DNA from: Cupriavidus gilardii
GTDB taxonomy: Bacteria; Pseudomonadota; Gammaproteobacteria; Burkholderiales; Burkholderiaceae
Assembly (NCBI RefSeq): GCF_008801915.1
Contig: NZ_VZOV01000008.1
Span: 158,325 to 222,324, forward strand
Length of the DNA: 64,000 bases
Direction: 5' to 3'
Shown here: positions 45,633 through 53,783 of the stretch, piece after piece
Numbering within the stretch: the first letter of the stretch is position 1
Layout of the letters: the number at the start of each line of letters is the position of its first letter
Translations under genes and position numbers: made by a program
Notes under the pieces: generated by a model
Told to the model about the DNA's origin: nothing
The model's database searches: none
What the model saw: only the letters and a program-made list of their open reading frames with translations

Positions 45633-45921
45633 GCCAGATGCTCTTCTTGCGGTAGTGCTTCTGCTCGCGATAGCGGTCGTCGTCGCGATAGCCGCGCTCG
45701 TAGCCGCGATCGTAGCCACGCGGATCGACCGGGCGTTGCGGCGCGGCGGCTGCCTGGGGCGCTGGCGCAACCGGTGCCTGCTCGGCGGAGGCGCGCTCCA
45801 GGATCTTGTCGAGCTCGCCGCGATCGAGCCACACGCCGCGGCACTTCGGGCAGTAGTCGATCTCGACGCCCTGGCGTTCGGCCATCACCAGCGTGGTCTC
45901 GGTACACACGGGACATTGCAT
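45616..45921 (-). CDS. Zinc-finger protein, zf-TFIIB family (COG3809)
   Basis: This 101-residue protein begins MQCPVCTETTLVMAERQGVEIDYCPKCRGVWLDRGELDKIL, a TFIIB-like zinc ribbon with two CPxC knuckles and the diagnostic RGVWLDRGEL. The middle is Ala/Pro-rich and the end is a Tyr/Arg-rich segment (RGYDRGYERGYRDDDRYREQKHYRKK). The family is common in proteobacteria; its role is not known. The ATG at 45921 follows AAGGAGAG and is preferred to the ATG nine codons upstream. Confidence 0.9.
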   Translation of the reverse strand: MQCPVCTETTLVMAERQGVEIDYCPKCRGVWLDRGELDKILERASAEQAPVAPAPQAAAAPQRPVDPRGYDRGYERGYRDDDRYREQKHYRKKSIWHEIFD

Positions 45922-46029
45922 CGCAGCTCTCCTTGATTGCGTGTTCAACGGCTGTCAGACCACCGGCGGGCGGCTTTGGTTCGGCACCGGGGAGTCCGGT
46001 TTGCGCTTGACACGCCGCATCCGGCCCAT

Positions 46030-46058
46030 CCGATCATCAAGTCGTGCTTGATGATCGG
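46030..46058. promoter_or_regulatory. 12-bp perfect inverted repeat before the class IV aminotransferase gene
   Basis: CCGATCATCAAG and CTTGATGATCGG are separated by five bases (TCGTG). The repeat lies 80 bases before the ATG 46139 and is not followed by a U-tract, so it reads more like an operator or a 5'-leader hairpin than a terminator. Confidence 0.6.
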
Positions 46059-46138
46059 TTCAAAACTTCTCGTTTCCCCAACAAGCGGACGATGGGCGAA
46101 AGTTTGCGCTACTTGACGATCACACCCAGGAGCGCGCA

Positions 46139-46951
46139 ATGCCGGCCGAACCGAACTCCCAAATTGCCTACCTCGATGGCTTGCCCGCCTCGGCGGCCGA
46201 CCTGGCGCCGCTTGCGTTTGCCGGCTATGCCCACTTCACCGCGATGCAGGTCAGGGATGGCCGCATTCGTGGCCTGGACCTGCATCTGTCCCGGCTGCGA
46301 TCGGCATCGGCGGCGCTGTTCGGCGCCGCGCTGTCCGACGAACAGGTGCGCCGGCAATTGCGGACCGCCTTGCAGGCGGGTCCCGGCGACCTCTCGTTGA
46401 CGGCGACGGTGTACTCGCCCGAAGGCGAATTCACCGCGCACGGCACGGGGACGCCCCGATTGCTGATCCGCACCGGTCCGCCTTCGTCGGGCCCCGGCGG
46501 TCCTCTGTCGCTGCAGGCCGTCCAGCACGAGCGCGTCCTTCCCGGCATCAAGCACGTCGGCGAAATCGCCAAGACCTGGTACCTGCGCCAGGCGGTCGCG
46601 CAAGGCTTCGACGATGCGGCCTTCGTCGACCGTCAGGGGCGACTCAGCGAGGGGTCCATCTGGAACCTTGCATTCTGGGACGGCGAGGCGGTGGTGTGGC
46701 CGGTCGCCGAGATGCTGACGGGCACGACGATGGGCATCGTGCAGCGTCAGCTGGACCGGCTCGGCATCGCGCAGCGCACGCGCGAGATCAGGCTCGCCGA
46801 CTTGCCGTCGCTGTCCGGCGCCGCGGTGATGAACTCATGGACGCCGGGCGTGCCGGCAAGGCGCATCGGGCCGGTGGCGATTGCCGATGCGCCGGAGTTC
46901 CTGGCGCTGCTGCATCGCGCCCATCGAGCGGAGGCGGCGGTGGCGCCGTGA
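46139..46951 (+). CDS. Class IV aminotransferase (aminodeoxychorismate lyase/BCAT-like)
   Basis: This 270-residue PLP enzyme has fold-type IV features: LDLHLSRLRSASAALFG, with the phosphate-site Arg, then LPGIKHVGEIAKTWYLRQAVAQGFDDAAFVDRQGRLSEGSIWNLAFW, whose EGS..N block is the conserved PLP-binding signature. The Lys in GIKH or IAK would hold the cofactor. Substrate is uncertain: branched-chain amino acids, D-amino acids or aminodeoxychorismate are all possible. The ATG at 46139 follows CAGGAGCG. Confidence 0.88.
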   Translation: MPAEPNSQIAYLDGLPASAADLAPLAFAGYAHFTAMQVRDGRIRGLDLHLSRLRSASAALFGAALSDEQVRRQLRTALQAGPGDLSLTATVYSPEGEFTAHGTGTPRLLIRTGPPSSGPGGPLSLQAVQHERVLPGIKHVGEIAKTWYLRQAVAQGFDDAAFVDRQGRLSEGSIWNLAFWDGEAVVWPVAEMLTGTTMGIVQRQLDRLGIAQRTREIRLADLPSLSGAAVMNSWTPGVPARRIGPVAIADAPEFLALLHRAHRAEAAVAP

Positions 46952-46970
46952 CGCGCCTCACCGCCTCCGC
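46928..46970. terminator. Inverted repeat at the aminotransferase 3' end
   Basis: GCGGAGGCGG (46928-46937) and CCGCCTCCGC (46961-46970) are perfect 10-bp arms with a 23-base loop that includes the stop codon. It lies between convergent genes. There is no U-tract; terminator function is uncertain. Confidence 0.35.
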
Positions 46971-46996
46971 TGATTGCTCGAGCTCGCGGCTCGAGC

Positions 46997-48019
46997 TCAT
47001 TGCTTGGGAATCCCCGCCAGCGTGGCGGCCGCCGACCACCGCTTGATCTCGTCGAGCTGGAACTGGCGCAGCACGTCGGCGCCGCCGGCGAAGATCTGGC
47101 CATTGGTGCGGCCGATGAACTCGGCGGCCTCCTTGCCGTTGAAGATCTCGACCGCGGCCTGGCTCAGCTTGTCGACGATCGGCCTTGGCGTATGGGCCGG
47201 CGCGAACAGCGAGACCCAGTTGATCATGTAGTAGTCCTTGAAGCCCAGTTCCTGCAGCGTCGGCACATTGGGCTGCACGTCCAGCCGCTTGTCGCCGGTG
47301 ACGGCCAGGATACGGGTCTTGCCGGTCTGCGCCAGCGCCGCCGCGGCGGTGTAGTCCGACAGCGCGAAGTCCACCTGGCCGCCGGCCAGGTCCGCGACGG
47401 CCGGCGCCGCGCCCTTGTACGGGATCGCGACCGCCTTGACGCCGGCCTGCTTCAGGAACAGCTCGGTCGCGATCTGGTAGGAGGCCGAGCCGGAGCCATA
47501 GCTCAGCTTGCCGGGCCGCGCCTTGCCGTCGCGAATCAGGTCCTGCACGGTGCGATACGGCGAGCTGGCGGGCACCGACAGCACCATCGCGCCGTAATAG
47601 AGCCGCGCCACCGGCGCGAAGTCCTTGACCGGGTCGTAGGGCAGCGATTTGAACTGCACCGCGTTGGTGGCCATCGGCGAGTTGCTGGCGACGAACAGCG
47701 TGTAGCCGTCAGGGTCCGCACGCGCCACCGCCTGCGCCGCGATGAAGCTGTTGGCGCCGGGCCGGTTTTCGACGACGAAGGGCTGGCCGAAGCGCGCCTC
47801 CAGCTTCTGCGCGAGGAAGCGCGCGGTGCTGTCGGAGCCCGTGCCCGGCGGGAACGACACCACGATCCTGACGGGCTTGGCCGGATAGGCCGCGGCCGCG
47901 CCCGCCGCATCGCCGGCGATCGCCGGCAAGGGCGACAACGTCGCCAGCGCGACCATCGAACTGGCAGCCAGCGCAGCCCGCCGCGCAACCTTCCACATGT
48001 CCATCCACTGATAACGCAT
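46997..48019 (-). CDS. Bug-family tripartite tricarboxylate transporter binding protein
   Basis: This 340-residue protein has a signal peptide with LAASSMVALATLSPLPAIAGDAA. The Bug fold is shown by YPAKPVRIVVSFPPGTGSDSTARFLAQ, VVENRPGANSFIAAQAVARADPDGYT and IPYKGAAPAVADLAGGQVDFAL. The ATG at 48019 follows AAGGAGAC. It is divergent from the acyl-CoA dehydrogenase genes and probably binds an organic acid handled by them. It differs clearly from the other two Bug proteins in the window. Confidence 0.92.
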   Translation of the reverse strand: MRYQWMDMWKVARRAALAASSMVALATLSPLPAIAGDAAGAAAAYPAKPVRIVVSFPPGTGSDSTARFLAQKLEARFGQPFVVENRPGANSFIAAQAVARADPDGYTLFVASNSPMATNAVQFKSLPYDPVKDFAPVARLYYGAMVLSVPASSPYRTVQDLIRDGKARPGKLSYGSGSASYQIATELFLKQAGVKAVAIPYKGAAPAVADLAGGQVDFALSDYTAAAALAQTGKTRILAVTGDKRLDVQPNVPTLQELGFKDYYMINWVSLFAPAHTPRPIVDKLSQAAVEIFNGKEAAEFIGRTNGQIFAGGADVLRQFQLDEIKRWSAAATLAGIPKQ

Positions 48020-48339
48020 CGTTCCGTCTCCTTGCGGACGGTGTGATCCCGCCCTGTCGAACCAGGCCACAGCCTAAGCGCGTACCGGCGGCCGGGGCAA
48101 TTGTCGCGCGGACATATCGCTTATGCGCATGCCGTATGAAGAGCTCCCCTGTCCCCCCGAGGGGGACGGGATGCAAACCACCGGTTGGCAAGCGCTGCAG
48201 CGAAGAGGATCCGCGCGGACCGGCGGCGGCGCGGATTTTTGTTATGCCGCCGCCGCGATGGGCGGCCGCCCTCGCCGTCGCTAAGCTGGCCGGCACATCG
48301 ACTGTGGACGTACGCAGTGGACCAACGACAGGAGGGGGA
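48020..48339. other. Divergent intergenic region with hairpins
   Basis: This 320-base gap separates the Bug gene (minus) from the acyl-CoA dehydrogenase operon (plus). It holds the two hairpins listed at 48151-48243. No clear sigma70 promoter was recognised, and the short plus-strand frames in it do not look coding. Confidence 0.6.
48151..48243 (+). ncRNA. Candidate small RNA or leader: hairpin plus terminator-like hairpin
   Basis: GTCCCCC (48151-48157) and GGGGGAC (48161-48167) form a 7-bp stem with a 3-base loop. Downstream ATCCGCGC (48209-48216) and GCGCGGAT (48229-48236) form an 8-bp stem followed by TTTTGTT. A plus-strand terminator is unexpected here because no plus-strand gene ends nearby; it could end a small RNA or attenuate the operon starting at 48340. 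Confidence 0.4.
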
Positions 48340-49491
48340 GTGGACACAGCCAGCCAAATCGTGATTCGACCGGCGCAGCCCGATGGCGATCTCGCGCCAT
48401 TGCGAGCGCAAGTACGCGCCTTTCTCGCCGAGACCGTCGGCGACCGCCCGCCGCAGAAGCGCGCGCAGAGCTGGTCCGGCTACGACCCCGCGTTCAGCCT
48501 TGCGCTCGGCGCCAGGGGCTGGATCGGCATGACTTGGCCAAGGGCCTTCGGTGGCCAGGAGCGCTCGATGCTGGAGCGCTACGTCGTGCTGGAGGAACTG
48601 CTGGCGGCGGGCGCGCCGGTGGGCGGCCACTGGGTGGCGGAACGGCAGAGCGGCCCGCTGCTGATGCGCTACGCGGACCCGGACGTGGCGCACGAGATCG
48701 TGCCCCGCATCACGCGCGGCGAGGTGCGCTTCTGCATCGGCATGAGCGAACCCGATTCGGGCTCGGACCTGGCGTCGATCCGCACGCGCGGCGATCGGGT
48801 CGACGGCGGCTGGGTCGTCAACGGCACCAAGCTGTGGACGTCGAACGCGCACCGCTCGCACTACATGATCGCGCTGGTGCGCACTGACCGCAGCACCGAC
48901 GACAAGCACAAGGGCCTGTCGCAGCTGCTGATCGACATGCGATCCGAGGGGCTGCAGGTGCGGCCGATCCGCAATCTGGCCGGCGAGGAGCATTTCAACG
49001 AGGTGGTGTTCGACAACGTGTTCGTGCCCGACCGGATGGTGATCGGCGAGCCGGGGCAGGGCTGGGCCCAGGTCACCGCCGAGCTGACGTTCGAGCGCAG
49101 CGGCCCGGAGCGCTACCTGAGCAGCTACGCGCTGCTGGCCGAGATGGTCGATCGCGCCGACGCCGACGACCCGCGGCACGCGGTCGAACTCGGCTATCTG
49201 GTGGCGGAGCTCAGCACTCTGCGGCAGATGTCGCGCGGCATCGCGGCGATGCTTCATCGCGGCGAGAACCCGCAACTGGCCGCGGCCAACGTCAAGGACC
49301 TGGGCGCGCTGTTCGAGCAGCGCATCCCCGAGGTCGCACACCAGCTGTTCGGCCATGAACTGCGCCCGGACGGCTCGCCGTTTGTCGCCACCCACTGCCA
49401 CCTGACGCAAACCGTGCCCTCGTTCTCCCTGCGGGGCGGCACGCGCGAAATCCTGCGGGGAATCATTGCCAGGGGGCTGGGGGTCCGATGA
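48340..49491 (+). CDS. Acyl-CoA dehydrogenase family protein, subunit 1
   Basis: This 383-residue flavoprotein starts at GTG 48340 after GGAGGGGG; no ATG fits. The FAD-binding block FCIGMSEPDSGSDLASIRTRG and GWVVNGTKLWTSNAHRSHYMIALVRTD are typical. The C-terminal end FSLRGGTREILRGIIARGLG matches the family, but the segment before it (THCHLTQTVPSFSL) lacks the usual catalytic Glu. It overlaps the next dehydrogenase gene by four bases (ATGA), suggesting a heteromeric enzyme. Confidence 0.9.
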   Translation: MDTASQIVIRPAQPDGDLAPLRAQVRAFLAETVGDRPPQKRAQSWSGYDPAFSLALGARGWIGMTWPRAFGGQERSMLERYVVLEELLAAGAPVGGHWVAERQSGPLLMRYADPDVAHEIVPRITRGEVRFCIGMSEPDSGSDLASIRTRGDRVDGGWVVNGTKLWTSNAHRSHYMIALVRTDRSTDDKHKGLSQLLIDMRSEGLQVRPIRNLAGEEHFNEVVFDNVFVPDRMVIGEPGQGWAQVTAELTFERSGPERYLSSYALLAEMVDRADADDPRHAVELGYLVAELSTLRQMSRGIAAMLHRGENPQLAAANVKDLGALFEQRIPEVAHQLFGHELRPDGSPFVATHCHLTQTVPSFSLRGGTREILRGIIARGLGVR

Positions 49492-50627
49492 ACGATCGCG
49501 AACGAAACATGGCACTCGAACTCGAGCTCGAGCAGATGCTGGCCGAAAGCGCGCAACGGCTGTTCGGCAACGAAGTCACCACCGCGCAGCTCGAAGCGGC
49601 CGAGCGCGGCGAATGGCAGGCGGCGCTGTGGCGGACCGTGGAGGACAGCGGCCTGACGCGGCTGTTCGCCGGCGAGGACGACGGCGGCGCCGGGGCCGGC
49701 TGGCAGCAGGGCCTGCCCGCGCTGCTGGCGGCGAGCCGCACGCTGGCGCCGATTCCCTTCATCGACACCGCGGTATCGGGATGGGTGCTGGCGCAGCTGG
49801 GCATCGCGATGCCCGATGGGCCGATGGCATTGGCCGCGCATGTCGCCGATGCCGAAGTGGAACGGCCGGTGGCGCGCTCGAGCGCCGAAGGCTGGCGCCT
49901 CGATGGCACGGTGGACGTGCCCTGGGGCCGGCACGTGCGCCACGTCGTGGTCCGTGCGATCGATCGGCAGCCGTTTGGCCGCGCGGTGTGGCTGCTGGTG
50001 CCGACCGCCGCGTGCCGGGTCGAAACGAGCGCCAATCTGGCCGGCGAGCCGCGCGACCGGCTGCGTTTCGACGACACGCTGGCTGCCGCCGCGGTGGCGG
50101 TCGAGAACCCTGCCGACGAAGCGATGCTGGGCCCCGTCGCCGGATCGCCGCAACCGTCGCCGCTGGGTGCGCTGATGCGTTCGATCCAGATCGCCGGCGT
50201 GCTCGAGCGCGTGCTGAACCAGACCGTGCAATACGCGACCGAGCGCATCCAGTTCGGCAGGCCGATCGCGAAGTTCCAGGCGATCCAGCAGCAGCTGGCG
50301 ATGCTGGCCAACGAGGTGGTGGCCGCGCGCATGGCGGTGGCCAGCGCCTGCGCGGCGATGCGCGCACCCGGCTGGGACGGCAGCGCGATGGTGGCAAAGG
50401 TGATCTGCGGCAACGCCGCCGGCCGCGCCGCCGCGATCGCACACCAGGTCCATGGCGCGATCGGCTTCACGCACGAGCATTCGCTGCACTGGTCGACGCG
50501 CCGGCTTTGGAGCTGGCGCGCCGAGTACGGCAGCGAGGCGCATTGGGCGCGCGAGATCGGCGCGCGGGCGATCCGCGCCGGCGGCGCCGCGCTGTGGCCG
50601 CGCGTCACCGCACCGCAGGCGGCCTGA
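49488..50627 (+). CDS. Acyl-CoA dehydrogenase family protein, subunit 2
   Basis: This 379-residue protein is a more divergent acyl-CoA dehydrogenase. The middle beta-domain is weak, but the C-terminal four-helix domain is clear: RIQFGRPIAKFQAIQQQLAMLANEVVAARMAV and AHQVHGAIGFTHEHSLHWSTRRLWSWRAEYG. The Glu in GFTHEHSL is in the position of the catalytic base missing from its partner. It probably forms a mixed complex with the upstream gene product. The acyl substrate is unknown. Confidence 0.88.
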   Translation: MNDRERNMALELELEQMLAESAQRLFGNEVTTAQLEAAERGEWQAALWRTVEDSGLTRLFAGEDDGGAGAGWQQGLPALLAASRTLAPIPFIDTAVSGWVLAQLGIAMPDGPMALAAHVADAEVERPVARSSAEGWRLDGTVDVPWGRHVRHVVVRAIDRQPFGRAVWLLVPTAACRVETSANLAGEPRDRLRFDDTLAAAAVAVENPADEAMLGPVAGSPQPSPLGALMRSIQIAGVLERVLNQTVQYATERIQFGRPIAKFQAIQQQLAMLANEVVAARMAVASACAAMRAPGWDGSAMVAKVICGNAAGRAAAIAHQVHGAIGFTHEHSLHWSTRRLWSWRAEYGSEAHWAREIGARAIRAGGAALWPRVTAPQAA

Positions 50628-50685
50628 GCCGCGCGGCGGCCATGCACGCCGCCACCGCGCGCGCGACGTATCGCGCAAGAACGCA

Positions 50686-50716
50686 GGATCACAGGGATCA
50701 CAGGAATCACAGGGAT
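50686..50716. repeat. 9-bp short tandem repeat (GGATCACAG)
   Basis: Three 9-bp units (two GGATCACAG, one GAATCACAG) plus a partial GGAT lie just before the Bug gene at 50743. A similar short repeat, three GAATGACG units, covers that gene's stop codon (51721-51744). Confidence 0.75.
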
Positions 50717-50742
50717 AAACAAGCCCACTACAGGAGACATCG

Positions 50743-51726
50743 ATGCGAGTACCGGGTTTGCTTCGGGCGCTGCTGCTGGCCAGCGTCGCCTTCACCAGCG
50801 CCGTCGCCAGCGGCATCGCCGCCGCGGAGTCCGCCGCCGAATTTCCTTCGCGGCCGTTGCGCATCATCGTGCCGTTCACCTCCGGCAGCGGCTCCGATTC
50901 GTCGGCCCGCTTCTACGGTGAAGCGCTGGGCCGCGCACTGGGCCAGCCGGTGGTGGTCGAGAACCGCCCCGGCGCCAACGGCGTGATCGGCATCCAGGCG
51001 TTGAAGAGCGCGCCGGCCGACGGCTACACGATCCTGCTGGCCAGCAATTCGCCGTTGTCGGTCAATCCGATCGTGCTGAAGAACCTGCCGTACGACCCGC
51101 TTGCCGACCTGCGCCCGGTGGCGGGCCTGAGCCGGAACATGAACGTGTTCCTGGTGCCGGTCGATTCGCCGTGGAAGACGCTGGCCGATGTGGTCGCGGC
51201 CGGCAAGAGCAAGCCGCTGAGCGTCGGCACCTATTCGGCGGGGTATCGGCTGGCCGCCGCATGGTTCGGCAATCTGGCCGGCATCAAGCTGGTCAATATT
51301 CCGTACAAGGGCCAGGCGCAGATCATGACCGACATCATCGGCAGGCAGCTCGATCTGGCGGTGGTCGACACCAGCGGCGCGCTGACGCTGATCCGGCAGG
51401 GCAAGGTGCGGGCTCTGGCGGTGTCGGGCGAGAAGCGCCATCACGAGCTGCCCGAGGTGCCGTCGGTGCGCGAGCTCGGCTATCCCGACTACGTGCAATA
51501 CAGCTGGGTCTCGTTCTACGTGCGCGCGCAGACGCCGGACGACATCGCCGACAAGCTGGCGGGCGCGATGCAGTCGATCCTGAAGACGCCCGAGTCGATC
51601 GCCTTCCTGGCCACCAAGGGCAGCGACCTGATGCCCTATGCCCCGCAGGCGATGCGCGCCTTCCATCAGGCCGAGATCGCGCGCTTCCGGCGCGTCGCGC
51701 AGGCCGCCGGCATCCAGCCGGAATGA
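50743..51726 (+). CDS. Bug-family tripartite tricarboxylate transporter binding protein
   Basis: This 327-residue periplasmic protein has a signal peptide ending near GIAAAESAA. Bug motifs are FPSRPLRIIVPFTSGSGSDSSARFYGE, VVENRPGANGVIGIQALKSAPADGYT and NIPYKGQAQIMTDIIGRQLDLAVVDTSG. ACAGGAGACATCG precedes the ATG. It follows the acyl-CoA dehydrogenase pair in the same direction, so its ligand may be the acid that is activated and oxidised by the cluster. Confidence 0.92.
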   Translation: MRVPGLLRALLLASVAFTSAVASGIAAAESAAEFPSRPLRIIVPFTSGSGSDSSARFYGEALGRALGQPVVVENRPGANGVIGIQALKSAPADGYTILLASNSPLSVNPIVLKNLPYDPLADLRPVAGLSRNMNVFLVPVDSPWKTLADVVAAGKSKPLSVGTYSAGYRLAAAWFGNLAGIKLVNIPYKGQAQIMTDIIGRQLDLAVVDTSGALTLIRQGKVRALAVSGEKRHHELPEVPSVRELGYPDYVQYSWVSFYVRAQTPDDIADKLAGAMQSILKTPESIAFLATKGSDLMPYAPQAMRAFHQAEIARFRRVAQAAGIQPE

Positions 51727-51761
51727 CGGAATGACGGAATGACGCGATGACCGAATCGGCG

Positions 51762-52739
51762 CTACACCGGCAGGCCGCGCGCGACCTCGGTCAGCATCGC
51801 GCGCAGCAAGGAGACGAAGGGATGGGTATGGACATTGTTGTGCCAGCACAGATGGACCGGGATGGCCAGCGCCGGGTCGTCGATCGCCATGAAGCGTACG
51901 CCCGGATGGCGGCACAGCACCGGCGCCAGATAGCCCGGCACCATCGCGTACATGTCGGTGCCGGTGATCGCGTCGGCGACGGCCAGGTAGCTGGTCATCG
52001 TACAGGCGATCTGGCGCTGCTGGCCGTGCCTGGCGAAGTAGCGGTCGACCATGCGGGTGACCACGCCGAATTGCGAGATGTCCAGGCACGGCAGCGGCGC
52101 CAGCTCCGCGGCGCCGGGCGTCTGCCCCAGCTGCACGTTGCCGGCATCGCACAGGCAGCCGAATGGCGCGTTGAACAGCAGCTCCGAGCGCAATGCTTCC
52201 GATTCGACCGGGTAGAACGCCACCATCACGTCGATCGCGCCGCTGGTCATCGCGCTCAGTCCGCTGGGCATCGGCACCGGATGCATGCGCACCCGGGCGC
52301 GCGGCGCGACCTGGCGCAGCCTGGCGAGGAAGGCCGGCGCGATCAGCGCCTGCAGCGAGTCGTTGATGCCGATCGCGTAAGAGCCGGCCTCCTGCGCGGG
52401 GTCGTAGCGATCGGTCTGCGTGTAGATCGACTCGATCGTGCGCAGCGCGGTGTCGAGCGCCTGCTGCAGTTCCTGCGCGCGCCGCGTCGGCAGCATGCGG
52501 GCCGCGCTCTTGATCAGCAGCGGGTCGCCGAATTCCTCGCGCAGCCGCTCGAGCATGCGGCTGGTCGACGGCTGGCTGCTGTCGAGCCGCCGCGCCGCCT
52601 CGCTGACGCTGCGGCTTTCCAGCAGCGCGGCCAGCACGACCAGCAGGTTCAGATCCTTGTGCCGCAGTTCGGCCAGCGGCAGCCGGCGGCTGTCGCTGGC
52701 GGGCGCCGGCTCGCCCTGTCGATGGTCTCCGCTATGCAT
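51762..52739 (-). CDS. LysR family transcriptional regulator
   Basis: This 325-residue regulator has a LysR helix-turn-helix near residues 28-85: DLNLLVVLAALLESRSVSEAARRLDSSQPSTSRMLERLREEFGDPLLIKSAARMLPT, with the conserved RSVSEAA and QPSTSR pattern. The rest is the periplasmic-binding-like effector domain. The N-terminal 25 residues are a Ser/Arg-rich extension. It is divergent from the enoyl-CoA hydratase/CoA-transferase genes and likely controls them. Confidence 0.93.
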   Translation of the reverse strand: MHSGDHRQGEPAPASDSRRLPLAELRHKDLNLLVVLAALLESRSVSEAARRLDSSQPSTSRMLERLREEFGDPLLIKSAARMLPTRRAQELQQALDTALRTIESIYTQTDRYDPAQEAGSYAIGINDSLQALIAPAFLARLRQVAPRARVRMHPVPMPSGLSAMTSGAIDVMVAFYPVESEALRSELLFNAPFGCLCDAGNVQLGQTPGAAELAPLPCLDISQFGVVTRMVDRYFARHGQQRQIACTMTSYLAVADAITGTDMYAMVPGYLAPVLCRHPGVRFMAIDDPALAIPVHLCWHNNVHTHPFVSLLRAMLTEVARGLPV

Positions 52740-52812
52740 CGTCGATTCGCGTTGCGCTCCTGATGAGCGGGCATTGCCGGCAAGGCGCCGGGCCCGTTTT
52801 CGATTTGGCCGA

Positions 52813-52838
52813 TTGTGTCCGGCGAGGTGCCGGCAACA
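52813..52838. promoter_or_regulatory. Candidate LysR operator
   Basis: TGTGTCCGGC (52814-52823) and GCCGGCAACA (52829-52838) form an imperfect inverted repeat (8 of 10) with a 5-base spacer in the 247-base gap between the LysR gene and the divergent enoyl-CoA hydratase gene. Confidence 0.4.
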
Positions 52839-52986
52839 TCGGCTCCATTATCCGGGCGCACATCCCGGCGATCCATCGGCAATTTCCCACGCCGCTTTGG
52901 CCGCCCATGACTCGCGCCGCTTTTTTCCACGCAAGTTCCCGCGCCGCTTCTCGCGTCACTGCTACTACCACCGACCTCCTACCGCC

Positions 52987-53760
52987 ATGGACACCTCATC
53001 CCCCCTCTCGCTGCGCCGGATGCCGCAGGACCACGTCGCGCACGTGGTCCTGCAGCGCCCGCCCCATAACCATGTCGACGCCGACTGCATGGCGGCGCTC
53101 GCCGATGCCATCGAAGAACTCGATCGCGACGACGATTGCCGCGCCATCGTGCTCGCGGCCGAGGGCAAGTCCTTCTGCGCCGGCGCCGACTTCGGCGCCA
53201 GCGATCCCTCGATCCGGCGCGATCCCAGTCCCTTCTACCGGCAAGCGATGCGGCTGTTCCGCACGCGCAAGCCGATGGTCGCCGCGGTGCACGGCGCGGC
53301 CATCGGCGCCGGCGTGGGGCTGGCGCTGGTCGCCGACTTTCGCGTGACCTGCCGCGAGGCGCGCTTCAGCGTCAACTTCAACCGCCTCGGTTTTCATCCC
53401 GGCTTCGGCCTGAGCCTGACGCTGCCGCGGCTGATCGGCGAACAGCGCGCCGCGCTGCTGTTCTACACCGGCCGCCGCATCGACGGCGCGACCGCGGTCG
53501 AGATGGGGCTGGCGGACGAGCTGGCGGAGCAGGCGGACGTGCTGGCGCGCGCCCATGCGCTCGCGTGCGAGATCGCGCTGTCCGCGCCGCTGGCCGTCGA
53601 GAGCACGCGCGCCACGCTGCGCGCCGGACTGGCCGACCGCATCGCGCAGATCAACCGGCACGAGCTGCAGGTCCAGCTGACGCAGTTCCCCACCGAGGAT
53701 TTCCGCGAAGGCGTGGCCGCGATGGCCGCGCGCCGCCTGCCCAATTTTCAGCGCCGCTGA
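52987..53760 (+). CDS. Enoyl-CoA hydratase/isomerase family protein
   Basis: This 257-residue crotonase-fold enzyme has the oxyanion-hole blocks EGKSFCAGADFG and VAAVHGAAIGAGVGLALVADFRV, and FNRLGFHPGFGLSLTLPRLIGEQRAALLFYTGRRIDGATAVEMGLADEL. Crotonases hydrate or isomerise enoyl-CoAs. The usual catalytic Glu after LGFHP is replaced by Phe/Gly, so its exact reaction is uncertain. The ATG at 52987 has only a weak ribosome site. A CoA transferase follows after 23 bases. Confidence 0.9.
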   Translation: MDTSSPLSLRRMPQDHVAHVVLQRPPHNHVDADCMAALADAIEELDRDDDCRAIVLAAEGKSFCAGADFGASDPSIRRDPSPFYRQAMRLFRTRKPMVAAVHGAAIGAGVGLALVADFRVTCREARFSVNFNRLGFHPGFGLSLTLPRLIGEQRAALLFYTGRRIDGATAVEMGLADELAEQADVLARAHALACEIALSAPLAVESTRATLRAGLADRIAQINRHELQVQLTQFPTEDFREGVAAMAARRLPNFQRR

Positions 53761-53783
53761 GCCGGCACCACAGGAGTGCATCC

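Noticed and set aside
48121..48339. Short plus-strand frame as an N-terminal extension of the acyl-CoA dehydrogenase
   Set aside because: The extension has no family similarity and the GTG at 48340 has an excellent ribosome site.
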